Counted from the stretch's first letter, positions 25,001-38,345 are shown. The stretch: 64,000 nt of DNA from Helichrysum umbraculigerum (GCA_949592205.1 CATIUR010000006.1:63546001-63610000), one strand, 5' to 3'. Numbers and translations: made by a program. Notes: generated by a model from the letters alone, not told the origin.

Positions 25001-28000
25001 CATCCATATTTCAAACTTCTATCTTAGTTAACCCAATGTTTTTCACATCATGTTACTGACATTTTTCTTGATGTCAAGATACCACATCTTTTAGAACTTG
25101 GCATCAATGCAGTGGAATTGCTTCCAGTCTTTGAGTTTGATGAGTTTGAATTCCAGAGACGTCCAAACCCTAGAGATCACATGGTATCTGCCAAAAGTTT
25201 TCTCCACTTTCCAAATGCTTAATTTCTTGATAATCATATATTGTCAGTTAATCTTATAAATAATACTCTAAAATAACAATTGTGCAGATCAACACATGGG
25301 GCTACTCAACAATAAATTTCTTTGCCCCAATGACCCGCTATGCTAGTGCTGGTGGAGGACCAATTGGTGCTTCCCGTGAGTTCAAAGAGATGGTTAAAGC
25401 TTTGCACCTTGCAGGAATCGAGGTGTTCACTTTCTGCTTGGTCACCTTTGTTTTATACAGGTTACTAGCAAATGTAAGTGCCTTCTGTTAAACTTTGTTT
25501 GTCTTTTAAACCCTACAGGTCATCTTGGATGTTGTTTACAATCATACTAATGAGGCTGATGATAAGAACTCTTATACCACATCATTTCGAGGCATAGACA
25601 ACAAGGTATCAACTTTAAAGCTTTGTAACATAATTTTGTATGGTGACAACATAATTCTTTAGGTTTGTACTATCTTTATTTGAAGCAAAAGTTATGTGGT
25701 AGTGACTTTGTGTCTGTTCATCTATAGACATATTACATGGTGGATGGAAATGGCCAACTTATGAACTTCTCTGGCTGTGGTAATTTCATCCTTCTCCATA
25801 TCTTTCCTGAGTTGACAGTCTGTTTCATACTATATAACTTGCTGCTAAATTCGTTGTCGGTCTAATGGTAAACTTACTAACACGGCGTATTTGTTACATA
25901 AAAAGTATGAAATCATCAGTTTGGTTAAAGGAATCATGTAAAATCAATGCGCTACATTAATTCGATCAACAATTGCTTGCGTGGTAACTGGTAACCCTTG
26001 AATGTGATTGAAACAAAAAAGGTCTACAATGATATGTATTTCTTAAAATATGGTTTTAAACTTCGTTTTAGTCATTCTTGATGTGTGTTATTGATGATGA
26101 GCAGGTAACACACTGAACTGTAACCACCCTGTTGTCATGGAACTTATACTTGACAGCCTAAGGCACTGGTACCGTTTCTGTCTTGTTAAATCATTTGCTG
26201 CTTCTTGTTTATTATATATTTCATTTTGTGATTTGTGTGTGTGTGTGTGTGTATAATGGTTCTTATTTATGTGAAACTTAATCTTGTTATAGTGGGTTTT
26301 ATGTTATGTATTTCTAAGTTATTTATTTTTTGATAAAATTTTTTTGGTAACTTAATGAAGGGTGACCGAGTATCATGTTGATGGATTCCGCTTTGATCTT
26401 GCAAGTGTTCTTTGTCGAGGACCAGATGGTTCTCCACTTGATGCTCCCCCACTTATTAGGGTAAGTTGGGTTCTTTTTTTTGGAAATAAAGATGATAATT
26501 CTGATTTCATTGTTCTCTTATTCTTATACTATTTTTCTCACATGAATCTCATTAAAATGGAGCAGGCCATAGCAAAAGATAGTATACTGTCCAGGTGTAA
26601 AATTATATCTGAACCATGGGATTGTGGAGGCCTATATCTTGTTGGGAAGTTCCCAAACTGGGATAGGTAATAAGAGGATTGGAATGATGCATTGATCATA
26701 TTTACAATCGATGTGACAGAATTGATCAGTGTTAAATACTAGTAGTGTTCTGTTTGGTATTTTCACAAGAATAGTGATTAGTTTACTTTGCAATGAAATG
26801 CCAAGTATAAAAGTTTTGAAAGCGGGTCACAATTATATTGTTTCTGATTCCTTGCTATAACTTGGCAGGTGGGCTGAATGGAATGGGATTTATCGTGATG
26901 ACGTGAGAAGATTTATGAAGGTAAGTGATGTATAAACCAACAGTCATGTACTTTGTACTTAAATTTTTTCCGGCTATGCTGAAGGCTGGGGGTATTATGG
27001 TTTGTACGTATTTGACGGATGGGTTTTTGTATTTGATTAATATATAGGGTGACGCTGGTATGAAGGGAGGTTTTGCAACTCGAGTTGCTGGTTCTGCCGA
27101 TTTATACAAAGTAAGTACATCAATGGTGGCTGTCTTTGACTTTTGAACATTCATCTTCCATCCTTATATAAATCCACTCTGCGATGTAGGAAGATAAATA
27201 CAACACTTCTCTTTGTGTCATCAGTAATTGCTAAAAGTCCAAAGCAATGTAGCTATCAGTTATAGCCAACAGGATTTCTTTACTATGCATTGTTTGAGAG
27301 GAATTTTAGACATTGACTAATAGCAAACATTCTCATTTAACTAACATGTAAAATACTTTACAGGTAAACAATCGGAAGCCATACCATGGAGTCAATTTTA
27401 TTATAGCGCATGATGGGTTTACTCTTTATGACCTTGTGTCATACAATCACAAGGTATTATCGAATTACACACATTTTTTATCTCAATGATATGTACTTGT
27501 TTCTTATCATCTTGTATGTTTTTAGCATAATGATGCTAATGGAGAAGGTGGCAATGATGGAAGCAATGATAATCTTAGCTGGAATTGTGGGCATGAAGGT
27601 AATTCTAATAATGGCTTTTCACAAGATAATCAGCCTTCTGTTAGTTTTAATCTGAAAACGTTAGTGGCCCAAGGGTTTAAGCAATGGTGGCAGTTACGAC
27701 TCATTTACCTTCAGATGGGTGGATCCGGGTTATCTTTTTTATCTCTAACGGGCCATATAATAAAGTTAGCCTAATATCCTTAACACGAAAGGGTCAAATG
27801 GGACTAAAGTTGCCCAAATGTTAATTGTTAGTGCATAAAGTCTCCTATACCATTTCTAAAGAAAATAAAATAATTTAACTATGGTAATATGGTTTTTCTG
27901 ATCACATTTTACCCAATAATTATCTATGTAAGAATTAAAAATTACTGAATAAAAAGTGTTCCAAGTCAACCTATCCCAAACAGCTCATTGTCACATGTAC

Positions 28001-30511
28001 CGAAATTACTCATTTTGACCCATATCCCGACCAGGCCATATTTCCACCTTTAGGCTCTAGGTTTAAGTGCATGTATTGAGTTATCTTTATTTTGTATATA
28101 CTTCCCAGGGGAAACATCTGATGTGAATATCAAAGCCCTCCGGTTCCGGCAGATGAAGAATTTCCATTTGGCATTAATGATATCTCAGGTATATATTTCA
28201 AGTTACTTCTTGCATCCCAAATCTGACTTGATTACATAAATAGTTTTGTGTAGTAGACACTTTATTGACTCGATATTAGCTCCACCATTGCTTGCTTAGT
28301 TGCTTTAATCTCTATAAGTTGTGCTCTGTCTTTGAATGTGATACTTGTATCTAAAAGGGTTTAGTATCAATCTAATTCATGATTTCATACGTATAATTAT
28401 TGTAACATGCTCTATCTTCTGATATAGGGTGTACCGATGATGCTAATGGGAGATGAGTATGGTCATACTCGCTATGGAAATAACAATAGCTATGGACATG
28501 ACACTGCTTTAAACCATTTTCAGTGGGAACAAGTACATCCTCTTCCCAATTTATAATACTTGATCCGTGATATTGTGATCTATACTTGCTAAACCTTTGA
28601 GTCTTTGACTTTGACTCATTAGTTGGATGCAAGGAAGAATGAGTGTTTCAGGTTCTTTGCTGAGGTGATCAAGTTTCGTCAAATGCATAAAGTTTTTAGA
28701 CAAGAATGTTTCATCGGCAAGGTATATTTCATATTTTATCCTCATTTTTTTTTTCTGAACTGCCATATTTATGCTTTTAAGCAGCTACCCTCATGTGAAG
28801 TTTTTATAAAGTGGCCAATAAAGTGTTTGCTGGTCCTCGAACCTATTCCGTGTTGACCGCTAACAATATGACCTGTTTCAACCCATTATTTTAAACGTAT
28901 TTTGACTCGTTACCCAACCCACATATTTTAGTGTTTCTACTCCTCCCGGTCATTGAAATTGGAAAAATTGATCTGTTAATGTTGATATCCTTTTCCGTCA
29001 TAAAAATATAGTGTCTGGAGTCTAATCTTTGTGTTTTCAAGTGAAAGTTAGTATGGTCTTTTTGGATGACCGAATAAGTTATTTGGTCAGACACTTCTCA
29101 AGTGAATATCTTCATATGAAAGTGTGAATAAGCTCTTCGTCCAGTTTAGCGCATTAAGTTCTATGTAAATAGGCCTAAGTCTCGCTGGACATCAGAAATA
29201 CTTGTAAATATGACTGTGGGCGGCTATGTAAAAATCAGTTCCAAAGTTTGCCAAACTGGGAAAAATGGAAGTCAATAAAACACTCGATAATAGAATTTAT
29301 TCATATATCATGGAATATCTAGCAACTGTTTGTTCTTAAGTGTATTGTCCATGGTTTCGTTCCAACTGCAGAATGAGATAACATGGCACGAAGATAACTG
29401 GGAGAACTATGAGAGCAAATTTATCGCATTCACGTAAGTGTATTATACTCATGGTATAATATCTGTAGCCATTATTTGTTTCTTACAGTACATAAGGGAT
29501 CTTGTATTTTGCTAGACCAACGACGGTTGCATAAACAGAGATCATTTTATATGTTGTACAAACAATAACTTGTGTTACAGACTTCATGATGGGGATGAAG
29601 GGGACATTTACTTGGCGTTCAATGCACATGACTATTTTGTTAAAGTTCCAATACCGTCACCACCTCAGGCACGACGCTGGTTCAGAGTGGTTAGTCTTCC
29701 TATCTTAATTAATCTGTATTGAAAACTTTAACAAATGATTAGGGTTGAGTCGTTGACATTCACGCTTTTAGGAAACCATTTTCGGTGTACAAGTATTTAC
29801 AAAAAGCATAAAATAATTGCAAACATGACTAGGATATTTTTAACAGCTTACTAAAAGACATACATTTCCTCTTTCACTAAAATGCAGTTTAGTTACATTT
29901 TAAGGTTTCAACTTATTTTTTTAGTTGGTAACTAGTCCTGAAAATTATATTTCGATTTCAATAATAAAGCATAATTTACAACTTGATATACAGTACAAAT
30001 ATATGAAAAGGTAAACGTAGGTGTCATCAGTTTCACTTTCAAATAAGTATACATACACAAATATCTCACACAAATACCTCACACCTAATGTATACATCCT
30101 GATTCCTGATACTACGCCTGATCAAAGTACTATTCGGAAGAACAAGTTTTTCAAGTGTTATATGCACATACACATGCATGATACATCCGTGCACACATTA
30201 CATACAGATGTGTCTATGTAAGTGCATATGCATATGCAATCATATATATTCTCGTAATCGGACATTCATGATCTTTCTTTTCTTAGAAATGCAGACATAC
30301 TTGATTTGTATATTTACGCTATTGAATGATGTATTAATTTCTACGTTAATTGTTAGAATCTCACTTTAGTCTCTTCTCTGTTTTGTTGTTGATTTAGGTG
30401 GAAACTAATCTTGAGTCTCCTAACGATATTGTCCCTGACGGTGTCGCTGGCATTGGGGATACATATAATGTTGCTCCCTACTCTTCCATTCTTCTTCAAG
30501 CAAAGCCTTAA
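22072..30511 (+). CDS. ISA3: Isoamylase 3, plastid starch-debranching enzyme, 24 exons
   Basis: Exons: 22072-22169, 22607-22664, 23096-23170, 23660-23817, 23999-24092, 24176-24412, 24531-24635, 25079-25183, 25288-25422, 25519-25605, 25728-25779, 26105-26168, 26361-26460, 26566-26666, 26869-26920, 27048-27110, 27364-27453, 27526-27598, 28109-28188, 28428-28532, 28623-28721, 29372-29433, 29581-29689, 30398-30511. All are GT-AG and in frame: 771 residues, close to the family's ~765. A Ser/Thr/Arg-rich N-terminus suits a chloroplast transit peptide. CBM48 lies at about 95-190, then the GH13 barrel. Visible motifs are DVVYNHT (359-365), DGFRFD with nucleophile D435, ISEPWD with acid/base E472, and AHDG with D545. 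It hydrolyses alpha-1,6 branches, mainly during starch breakdown. [11 protein letters not shown] and the C-terminus [11 protein letters not shown] favour ISA3 over ISA1 or ISA2, judged from memory. Confidence 0.96.
22703..22999. mobile_element. Mutator-like MITE in ISA3 intron 2
   Basis: The element is 297 bp with long terminal inverted repeats: GTGTTTAAGTCATGGATTGC against GGGTTTAGGTCACGGATCGC read from the other end. It is flanked by a perfect 9-bp duplication, TTTCCATTT. Inside, the phrases 'TTGGTGATC', 'ACCAATCAACCGGTT' and 'GTACGTTGGTGATC' repeat in both orientations. A second copy lies at 61475-61761. Confidence 0.88.
24636..25078. other. ISA3 intron 7 with interspersed repeat fragment
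   Basis: The intron contains GGGTCAACCCAACCCGACCT, TTTTGACCCAT and GATGACCTGTTACCC. Similar phrases occur in ISA3 introns 18 and 21. This marks a dispersed non-autonomous repeat rather than coding sequence. Confidence 0.55.
26229..26252. repeat. (GT)n microsatellite in ISA3 intron 12
   Basis: About ten GT units are visible in the intron between exons 12 and 13. Confidence 0.85.
27599..28108. other. ISA3 intron 18 with interspersed repeat fragment
   Basis: The intron carries CAAGTCAACCTATCCC, CTCATTTTGACCCATATCCC and, at its 5' side, GATGGGTGGATCCGGGTTAT. These phrases resemble those in introns 7 and 21. Confidence 0.5.
28722..29371. other. ISA3 intron 21 with interspersed repeat fragment
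   Basis: The intron includes ATGACCTGTTTCAACCCAT and ATTTTGACTCGTTACCCAAC. It is the third ISA3 intron with this repeat signature. The remainder is ordinary AT-rich intron. Confidence 0.5.
29690..30397. other. ISA3 intron 23, ordinary AT-rich intron
   Basis: Bounded by GTG|GTTAGT and GATTTAG|GTG. It holds short open frames that do not resemble protein. Confidence 0.7.
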
Positions 30512-32084
30512 TAGAGGTTAAGATAAAAAATTTCATAGCTCTCAGTTGTAATAGTGGTCAATGTTGTAGATTTATGCTAATTGATATTATACGAATATGA
30601 GCACGATACTTGATAGGTAAACTACACATAAAGTTGTTACATTTGCTAATTTAGAAGACATGCGATTATTTTATGATCTTATAAAATTTAAGTTCTAGGG
30701 TAATGTTTCTGATATGTTTCATAACAATTCTGATGAGGATCGATAAACAATGGCCAAACAAAAACGAGGAACAACAAGAACTAAACTGAAAAGTAGAGAA
30801 AATCTCTTATTCAATCAAATATAAAAGTCTCAAACGTAATCTTATCTTATAACTAAGGTAGGAGACTCGTGTCAAATTAATATCCTTGCCAAGTCACCTT
30901 TTGCCACATATCATATTTTTTACACTAATAATCCCATCTAAATATGTCCATGTCAACCAAATATAGGTAACTGAATATAATTATTTATCTCCTTTTATTA
31001 TTATTGGAGAAGTATAATTACGTAAACATGTTGACTTTAGCTTCTTTTGACCTAATCTTGCCCGTTAAATGAGTTAGTCAAATTAATCTGAACCACTGAT
31101 TTAGATTATCAGGATTGTTTACGTAATATGTAAGTTTCCATCATTTAATTTTACTATATTACCCCTAGGATACATATCGGTTGAGAAATTTCAGCTGATT
31201 AATTTCAAAAAACTAAAACTATTTTGAAATCCAAATTTTGAATCTTGAAATCCGAAAATTTTGAATTCAAAAAAATTAGATTTTGTTAAATAAGTAAACC
31301 CTATTATATACGGAGTATTATATTATCCATGTATGAAGATAAAACAAAATAATTTAATTCCAACAAACCCTCCCTCACCTCAGGAAAAAAAATTTGGCGG
31401 TTTAGCTGCTAACAAACCTTATGCCCCTTCAGTAGATCCAATCGACAACCACAACAACTCCACAATCATAATCAAGAACACAAATATCCGCATAAACATC
31501 ATCAAAACCAGATCCTCCATTAACCACATCCACCTTCATTCCCTAACAGCCTCCGACTGACGCTTTCTGTGAAGGATATTGATATTTATTTCAAATTCGT
31601 GATTTTTTCGGAAGCTTAACAACACTGAATCAGTATCCTAGTAAGTTTTTTTTATTACTTATAAAAGTTAGGGTTTTGTTAGATTCATGATTTTGTTAGC
31701 AGAAGTTATTCATATCTTATGGAATGCTTTTTGTATGATCGGATTATTCGATTATACTATGTAGGCATGATCTAATTTTCCTTAATAATCACTATATCTA
31801 ATGCATGTAAGACAGACTTGAAGATTGAAGAACATTATTGGGCACAAATGTCTTTGGTTTCCGGTATTAGATAGATAGGTGCATCTAACAATATTGAACA
31901 TGGGATCAACTAGCTAACAAGGGTTTGCAGTTACTTGACATGTCAATTAGGCTGGTTTTGATCTATAGGATAGATTATGCTCTATATACAATTGTCAGAT
32001 GCGGTATGCTTTTGGATAATTTACTTCATATTTTCGTATGATACTTTCGTTCTTCATATGCTGAATCAAGCTTAATTTTTTTGA
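30512..32084. other. 3' flank of ISA3 and intergenic DNA
   Basis: The ISA3 3' UTR probably ends within the first 250 bp. The rest is AT-rich. A short Pro/Asn/Ile-rich frame near 31333-31560 has no recognisable domain and is probably chance. Confidence 0.5.
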
Positions 32085-32375
32085 TCAGGCAAGATGGTAT
32101 TGAGGAGCTGTAGAGAGTGGATATGTGAGGAAATGGATGAAGCTTGCTCCTGATCGTAGACATAGGAAAGCCCAGTTTGAGTCAAAGCGAAACAGATTGG
32201 TTCCCAACAAAGTGTTTATTTTTGTGTGACGGTTTAGTAAGAAGAGGCTGCCGGTTCGGGTCGAGCTAGACAAGCAAGGTATTGATTTACATTCCATGTT
32301 GTGTCCATGGTGTGAAGAATGCGTTGAGTCAATCGATTACTGTCTATTATTATGTAATGATTTTATGTTTGTAGA
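32085..32375 (+). pseudogene. LINE reverse-transcriptase zinc-binding (zf-RVT) remnant
   Basis: From about 32200 the + strand reads NKVFIFV-stop-RFSKKRLPV then RVELDKQGIDLHSMLCPWC and CVESIDYCLLLCND. The KRLPVR-ELDKRGIDL-CP-C-E--DH-LL-C pattern is the zf-RVT region found near the C-terminus of plant LINE ORF2. A TGA replaces the usual Trp codon of VWR, and no longer frame surrounds it. It is a dead fragment. Confidence 0.72.
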
Positions 32376-33028
32376 TATAGGAAAGCCCAGTTTGAAGTGC
32401 TTGTCTCATCAATGCTCTTACTCCCTATTAAGGTTTTGTATCTTTTGATTTCTTAAATATTCATCACTGATTTTTTGTAGTTTTATTATTTATATAGATT
32501 ATCTTCTTGCCACCTAAATTGCGCAAATAATCGGATTTCAGTTTTTGATTTACAGTAGTGAAAAGATGATGCTTGACATAATAACATCATGACTGGAAAT
32601 ATGAATGATACAAACACCGGGGGTATATGTTCATATGATGAAGATGATATACGATATGGCATCATCACATTTGATAGTACGTACTTTATGTTTAATATTA
32701 GTAATTTTCTTTTTCAGTAAACGTATCAAAATGTATGTATATGTTATATAGATAATTGAGGAGGTTGATTTCATGATTATATAAGCAAAGAGAAGGTTGA
32801 TTCAATCAGTGAGTCTGAATTTGAAGACAGATTTGATGAAGTAAGAGTGCTATTGAATTTCATTGTGTAAAGTGGTTTAAGCGTTTAATGTAAAGAAGGA
32901 TGAACTAATACTCTAATTGATGTAGGAGGAGTATGTCAAGAAACACATCTGCAGAGAGTTTCAATGGCACCAGTAACGCTTTGACACTTTGTAAGTTTGA
33001 TACGATTTGTATTCTTACAGTTTTCTAA
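32376..33028. other. AT-rich DNA between LINE remnant and solo LTR
   Basis: No supported gene. It includes a partial repeat of the phrase ATAGGAAAGCCCAGTTTGA seen at 32162 and again near 32380, which suggests a local duplication within the remnant. Confidence 0.5.
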
Positions 33029-34123
33029 TGTAACACCCCCAAATTTAGTGATTTGCGGAAGCTTGATTTGGGTGTTACTAATCAATAACAAAGCACAAAG
33101 ATATATAGTAAACGACTCTAAATGCGTCGTTTTAACAAAATATATTGATAACTGAAATGTTTACAACATTTAAAGCCTTACATAGCTCGAGTTTAAATAA
33201 AATGAGATTTCAGTACATAAGTACTTGTACAAAATATACTAATGCAAGAAAATCTCAATCGTCTGTATGCTGACTCGAGCTAAAGTCCTGAAGCAGAAAC
33301 ATCCTACTGCTGGGTACCTGCGATATATGCTAAAAGGTCAGCTATAAAGCTGGTGAGCTCACAGGTTTGAAATCAGTTAATATAGTGTGAACCGCAAGAT
33401 TTAATAATGAATTGCATCCAGCAATTAAATGATAGTCATCGTGTATACAGCCATGAGCACATAGTTGAGCTTAACTCGAGGGCCGGGTCCCCTATAGAGA
33501 ATTCCGGGCGAGGTGCCTCCACGAATGCCTAATCCACATTCGTCTTCCCAAATATTAGTACGTCCGTTTACCCGGTTAGTGCTTGCTAACCCGGACGAGG
33601 TGGGTCAATCCTATATGGTACCATATACTAATATTCACGCTACAACGTATTAACAACTATGCTGACGGAGGACTTTAAATGATTAGTTTCGAAAAACTCA
33701 TGTAGTATATGAAATGTTTGTACTTGCGTTCACATGTTAAAAGTTGAGCAGTATATCACACCCCTGAGTAAGACAGTAAAAAGAGGGGCTATGAGACTCA
33801 CCTGAGTCTGAAAGCGTTTAAACAAACGTGAGTTGATTAGCCGAGTATGAAGTCCAAAGACTTGTAACCTGAGGGTGTCCACGACACGCGATGGTTAACA
33901 TCATGATTGGGTATCTCAACAGATCACCCTTGTAGTTGTTCGTTCAACTATGATGTCCAAATTCCCACTATTTGGTTGATAAGTTTAAGTATTTGAAAAG
34001 TGTACGGCCCGTTGGTGACGGATTTGTAATAATAATCTCAACTATTATTATTTTGATTCCGTGTCGTTTTACTTGAAAAATGTGTTTTGATTGTGTTTTA
34101 GAAGCCGTTACGAAATCTAAGTA

Positions 34124-34222
34124 CGGGGGTCCGGGGGCAGCGCCCCTGGTAGCGGGGTCCAAGGGGCGGCAGCCCCTGGCGGGGTCCAAGGGGCAGAGCC
34201 CCTGGCTGGGGTCGAGCTGCCA
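34124..34222. repeat. GC-rich 27-bp units in solo LTR S1
   Basis: Three units of about 27 bp, each reading GCGGGGTCCAAGGGGC followed by a short arm such as AGCCCCTG. Each unit can fold on itself (GGGGC/GCCCC). The S2 LTR has the same block with one unit fewer. Confidence 0.8.
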
Positions 34223-34361
34223 GGTCAGCTTGGAAAATTTTTATTTCTACTATATTGCTTTGACGAAAAACGCATCTGGAACCGAATTTGGGTAAAATCG
34301 AGTGATAAATTTCGAGTCTCGACACTTAGTAAAAATCTATGTTTTTGAGGTTCTGATTTGT

Positions 34362-34650
34362 GCGACGTTGGGTGCGACGTCGCAGGTAGGATTGCGACGT
34401 TGAGCATGACGTCGCTAAAGGCGACGTTTCGCAATTTAATGCGACGTTGTACGTGGCGTCGCTATATGCGACGTTGTTGATTTCTGCGACGTAGTGAGGT
34501 ATTAGCGACGTTAAGGCTGATGTCGCTATATGCGACGTCGTAATTTATTGCGACGTTGTGACTGACGTCGCACCATGCGACGTCACGAGGGGTTTTGCGA
34601 CGTTGAAGCCGACGTCGCATAAATTCTGGGCCAACTGCGACGTAGCGGTC
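34362..34650. repeat. GCGACGT/ACGTCGC palindrome array in S1
   Basis: I count thirteen GCGACGT half-sites and several ACGTCGC or near-identical partners (GGCGTCGC, GATGTCGC). Typical units read GCGACGTTGnnnnTGACGTCGC, often followed by TATAT and the next GCGACGT. The intervening sequence is not conserved. Confidence 0.85.
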
Positions 34651-35527
34651 TGTTGGCCGGAAAATGTGTCGAAAACGAGTTTTTCGGTTTCTGTTCGGTC
34701 CAAAACTTTTACCCAACCCTTATATGGACATTACAAGGTTAAACAAACAACTAGAAGGTGAAAACACTTAAAAACGAGAGATTTCGGGATTTGTCGGAAA
34801 CTTACAAAGTGTCGGATGAGAAATCCGAAAAGATAGGATGATAGATCGTGATGCGGTGGTTGTTTTCTTCCAAAGAGATGGTATAATCCGAGGCCGTTTG
34901 ATGTTGTTATTTTGCGATTTTGTAGGAAAATGTGGAGGTGGTGGTGGTTAGTGATTTGAGAGAAAAGAAGAAAGAAGAGAGAGAAAGAAAAAGATAAATG
35001 AGAGAAGAGATGGTGGGAATGGGAGGTTATCCTCCCATTTTCGCCCCGCGTTCCCGCTCCGTGCGGTGTTCGTTTTCTCCGTCGTTTAATCGTAAATAAT
35101 TATCTTAAATATTAAAGGTACGTTTTAAAATACAAATTATTACGCGAGATTTTATTTAAATGTTTTACAATTTAATTTATATTTGAGTTATTAAATGGTA
35201 AGTTAGTTTATTTAATTTGCGCGTTTTAATATTTTAAATTGTGTAAGGTTTGTTTGTACGATACGAATGAATACGAAATATTATCATAATAATATTTTTG
35301 ACATAACAACGTTATTTAATAAAATTGGTCACCAACGTCCGTATTAAATTGAATCGAAATACATTCGATTTAAATTTGCGTACGATTTAACCAAATCGCA
35401 TTTTCGTATATATTCAACAATATATATAATTCGATACATTAATTAGCCTAACCAGGAACTAATTAAATGTATTAACATATGATTAGGCACTAATTACTAG
35501 TCCTAATTTGGCGGGTGTTACATCTAA

Positions 35528-37940
35528 TTTCAACTACTTTGGAAATTTGTTCATTTTGTTTAGGTTTTTAGATTAACAAAACGTAAGTCGCAACTGCTAA
35601 ATCCTTTTAGAAACTATTTAGAATCACTATATAAATAGTACAATTATATATGTCCAGTTCAAGTCATTTTGGTGTCGTTTTCCTTTATGCAGAATTTCTC
35701 TATCGATGAAAAAATCGAGAACATTAATGATCAGTACTGGATGTGAAGTTCTAAGGAGGTATGCTCTAAACTTCTATAAATTTTATGCCCGATTTTTTAT
35801 CTTCTCTTTAGGGTTATGAGATTATGAAAGACGTGTCTCACATCCAGGTAGTCAGTACACGTAGGCCGTAGCCTTTAATGGATTTCGTGTGTGTGTTTGT
35901 GTGTTATAGATCGTGCTTATAATTGTAACCTAGGCCCTGTATATTGGTCAATGAATTTGATTGGAAAGCCTGGTATGACACAAGCGCGTTTCAGGCTCCT
36001 TTTAGGCAAAGTGCACAGTGCGGTTATGAACATGTTTTGCCCGAATATAAATGGTCAAAAGTATAAATGCTAATGTTTTTATCTGCCTGCATTTCAAAAC
36101 TAATCTGAAGTATTTAAAAAGAAAAACTATGGCATTGATCTTTTGAAATTTCAATTCTAGAAATTTGAATATGTTGCTTTTATCTTTCAAGATTCTTAAT
36201 TAGTTCGAAATATATATTTTAAAACAATTAATAATTAAGTACTTTTAGAAAATCAAATATTACATTGGTACCGGTGGGTGCAAATCATTCACTTTTGTCA
36301 ATTTAAGGAACCAAGTTTTTTAGGCCCAACCATTCTTGTGACACGGGAGTTTTTGATTGGGTCAGTGGGCAACTGGCCATTGGCCCGGGCCTTGTGCATT
36401 TTCATTTTGTGTGTTACATGATCTCAAAGTACACCATTATGCTCACAATCTTGCATATGTTAGAGGTATATAGATTTTTTCAGTGTATGACTTTACTAAA
36501 TTAAGTTGCTACTTTTGGTTTCGGATAATAGATGCTTATGGTGCTTGGTAAGTCTACTTGGAATTGGAGCACTCTGAGAAATCAGGTACATTAAATTAAA
36601 TCAGGTAAATTGAACCTGTAGTCAGTAAAGTGGACAACTAGATTGGATTTGCAATCTAAGTTTATGTCTTGCACGAAAATCATAAGTAGTAGGTCAGTTT
36701 CCATCCTTTTGTTAGTTGTTTGTTCTAAGCTTTTGTTTCGAAGTGAGATGATTAGTTATGATTTAGAAATCCTGTAAATGGGTTAGAAATCCTGTAAATG
36801 GATGTAGCTTCAAAGCATGTTACATTATGGTGTGGTGTAAGGTATTAATGATTTCCATATCTAAGTCAGGCTACTTGTCATCATTTGGCCAACATTGGGT
36901 CTTAAATGATCATTGGTTTAGTAGTCTGTTGTCAAATTTTTCGAATCCCCAATGGAGTCATATTGTCATGTCTATCATATGGTTTAGGAAGTATGGTAGT
37001 TGACGAGGCTCTGGTCTGTTTTTTATTAAAGAGTGTATAGCGTCAAATTGGGTACTCGGTCGCATATTGTAAGTTGGCTTTTGCATTATGAATCCGGTGT
37101 GAGGATCAACAGGTGGTCAAGAAAGATGTTGTGTGATTGTCTTAGGTTTTGATTTTGGTGAGTTGACAATGGAAATAAATACAAATGGTTATGGTTATGG
37201 TTGCTTGAGTGGTTTAAAAGGTCTGATGCTACCTGATCATGTACATTGTGAAGATTTGAAGATTGTGGTAGTAAATAGAACTTTAATATGGATTGTTTTT
37301 CAAGATAGAAAGTTGGGAAATTGGCCATATATGGTGACTGTTATGGATATCATGTGGAATTGAATGTTCTTGGATAGATTATGCGAAGTCTGATGTGGAA
37401 TTATTAGATAACTACACTCAAGGTTTGATTTTTTTTAATCAATTTGGAAAGTCAACTTGTGTGCATTTTGATTTCTGAAAAAGGTGATCTAGGTGTGGAA
37501 CGTTTAATAAGGATGAAATATGAAGTTTTGAATGGTCTGGGAAAAAGTTGGGTCTCAAGTTGGTTTGGTATGTATGCTGGAAAATTGGTAGTATGGGTCA
37601 TTTTGACCATTTTTCATCTTGCTGACCAAGTTTGTGACTCAAAGAAAACTTTGAGTAATACTTGTATTCTGAATTTAGGAAATGATAGTGAGATGATATT
37701 TATCAAGATTGTGAAGACTACAAAGAGATTGGAAGGTAAAATGATGTATACTTTAAAGAGATTAGCAATGGTTGTACAAGCTTACAATGACTGATTTGTC
37801 TTAATCAAATTATTAAAGTTTGTGTATTAGAGAAAGCATTTTGGAAGCACTTTGGACCCTTTATCCTAAAAAAAGATATGATTTTTGTAGCTTTTGTATT
37901 ATATTTAAATAATGATGGCATGTTCATAATATCTTATGTT
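35528..37940. pseudogene. Degenerate region, possibly LINE-derived
   Basis: This continues the DNA into which S1 inserted. Short broken frames occur at 35891-36073, 37133-37363 and 37444-37794 on the + strand. The last encodes 116 residues starting MESQLVCILISEKGDLGV. I do not recognise a domain. Because zf-RVT sequence lies just upstream of S1, LINE origin is possible but not shown. A poly(A) run at about 37960-37979 would suit a LINE tail. Confidence 0.35.
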
Positions 37941-38345
37941 GCTATATTAAAAAATAAAATTAAAAAAAAAAAAAAAAAACTTCGTATTGTTTTGTCATAT
38001 AAGAATTTCATGACTTTTTGTAAGCATGCCCATTTATCAGAAAGATGAACCTTAACTTTAGCGCCGAAAAGTTAAGCATTGTCCATTATTTAAATAATGA
38101 ACATTAACCAAGTAAATTATGTGTTTAACTACCATCATTTATATACATTTACTTCTTAAGTCGTGATACAAACTTCCCAAATTCCCTAATAACCATTGAG
38201 ATACACTGTATACGCATCCAATATCGGCATGCAATCACAATATTATACACTAAAAACAACTACCCAACATAACAATTAGATGCACAAGATCAAACGATCA
38301 CCTTATTACTTTTTGTCAATACCGTATTTAAACCATGTCTATAAT

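Larger units (their letters stand above)
33029..35522 (-). mobile_element. Solo LTR S1 (Ty3/Gypsy, Tekay-like), 2494 bp
   Basis: It begins TGTAACACCCCC and ends GGCGGGTGTTACA, with a perfect 5-bp duplication TCTAA on both sides (33024-33028, 35523-35527) and no internal element region. The CGGAAGC phrase near its left end corresponds to the right end of the complete element's LTR, so it reads on the minus strand. It carries a GC-rich block (34124-34222), a palindrome array (34362-34650) and an AG-rich run near 34960-35010. Confidence 0.9.

Noticed and set aside
31333..31560. 75-codon frame downstream of ISA3
   Set aside because: Asn/Ile-rich composition follows local base bias; no homology recognised and no promoter or intron support.
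37444..37794. 116-codon frame as a host gene
   Set aside because: No recognised domain, no splice partners, and it lies in a degenerate transposon-rich stretch ending in poly(A).
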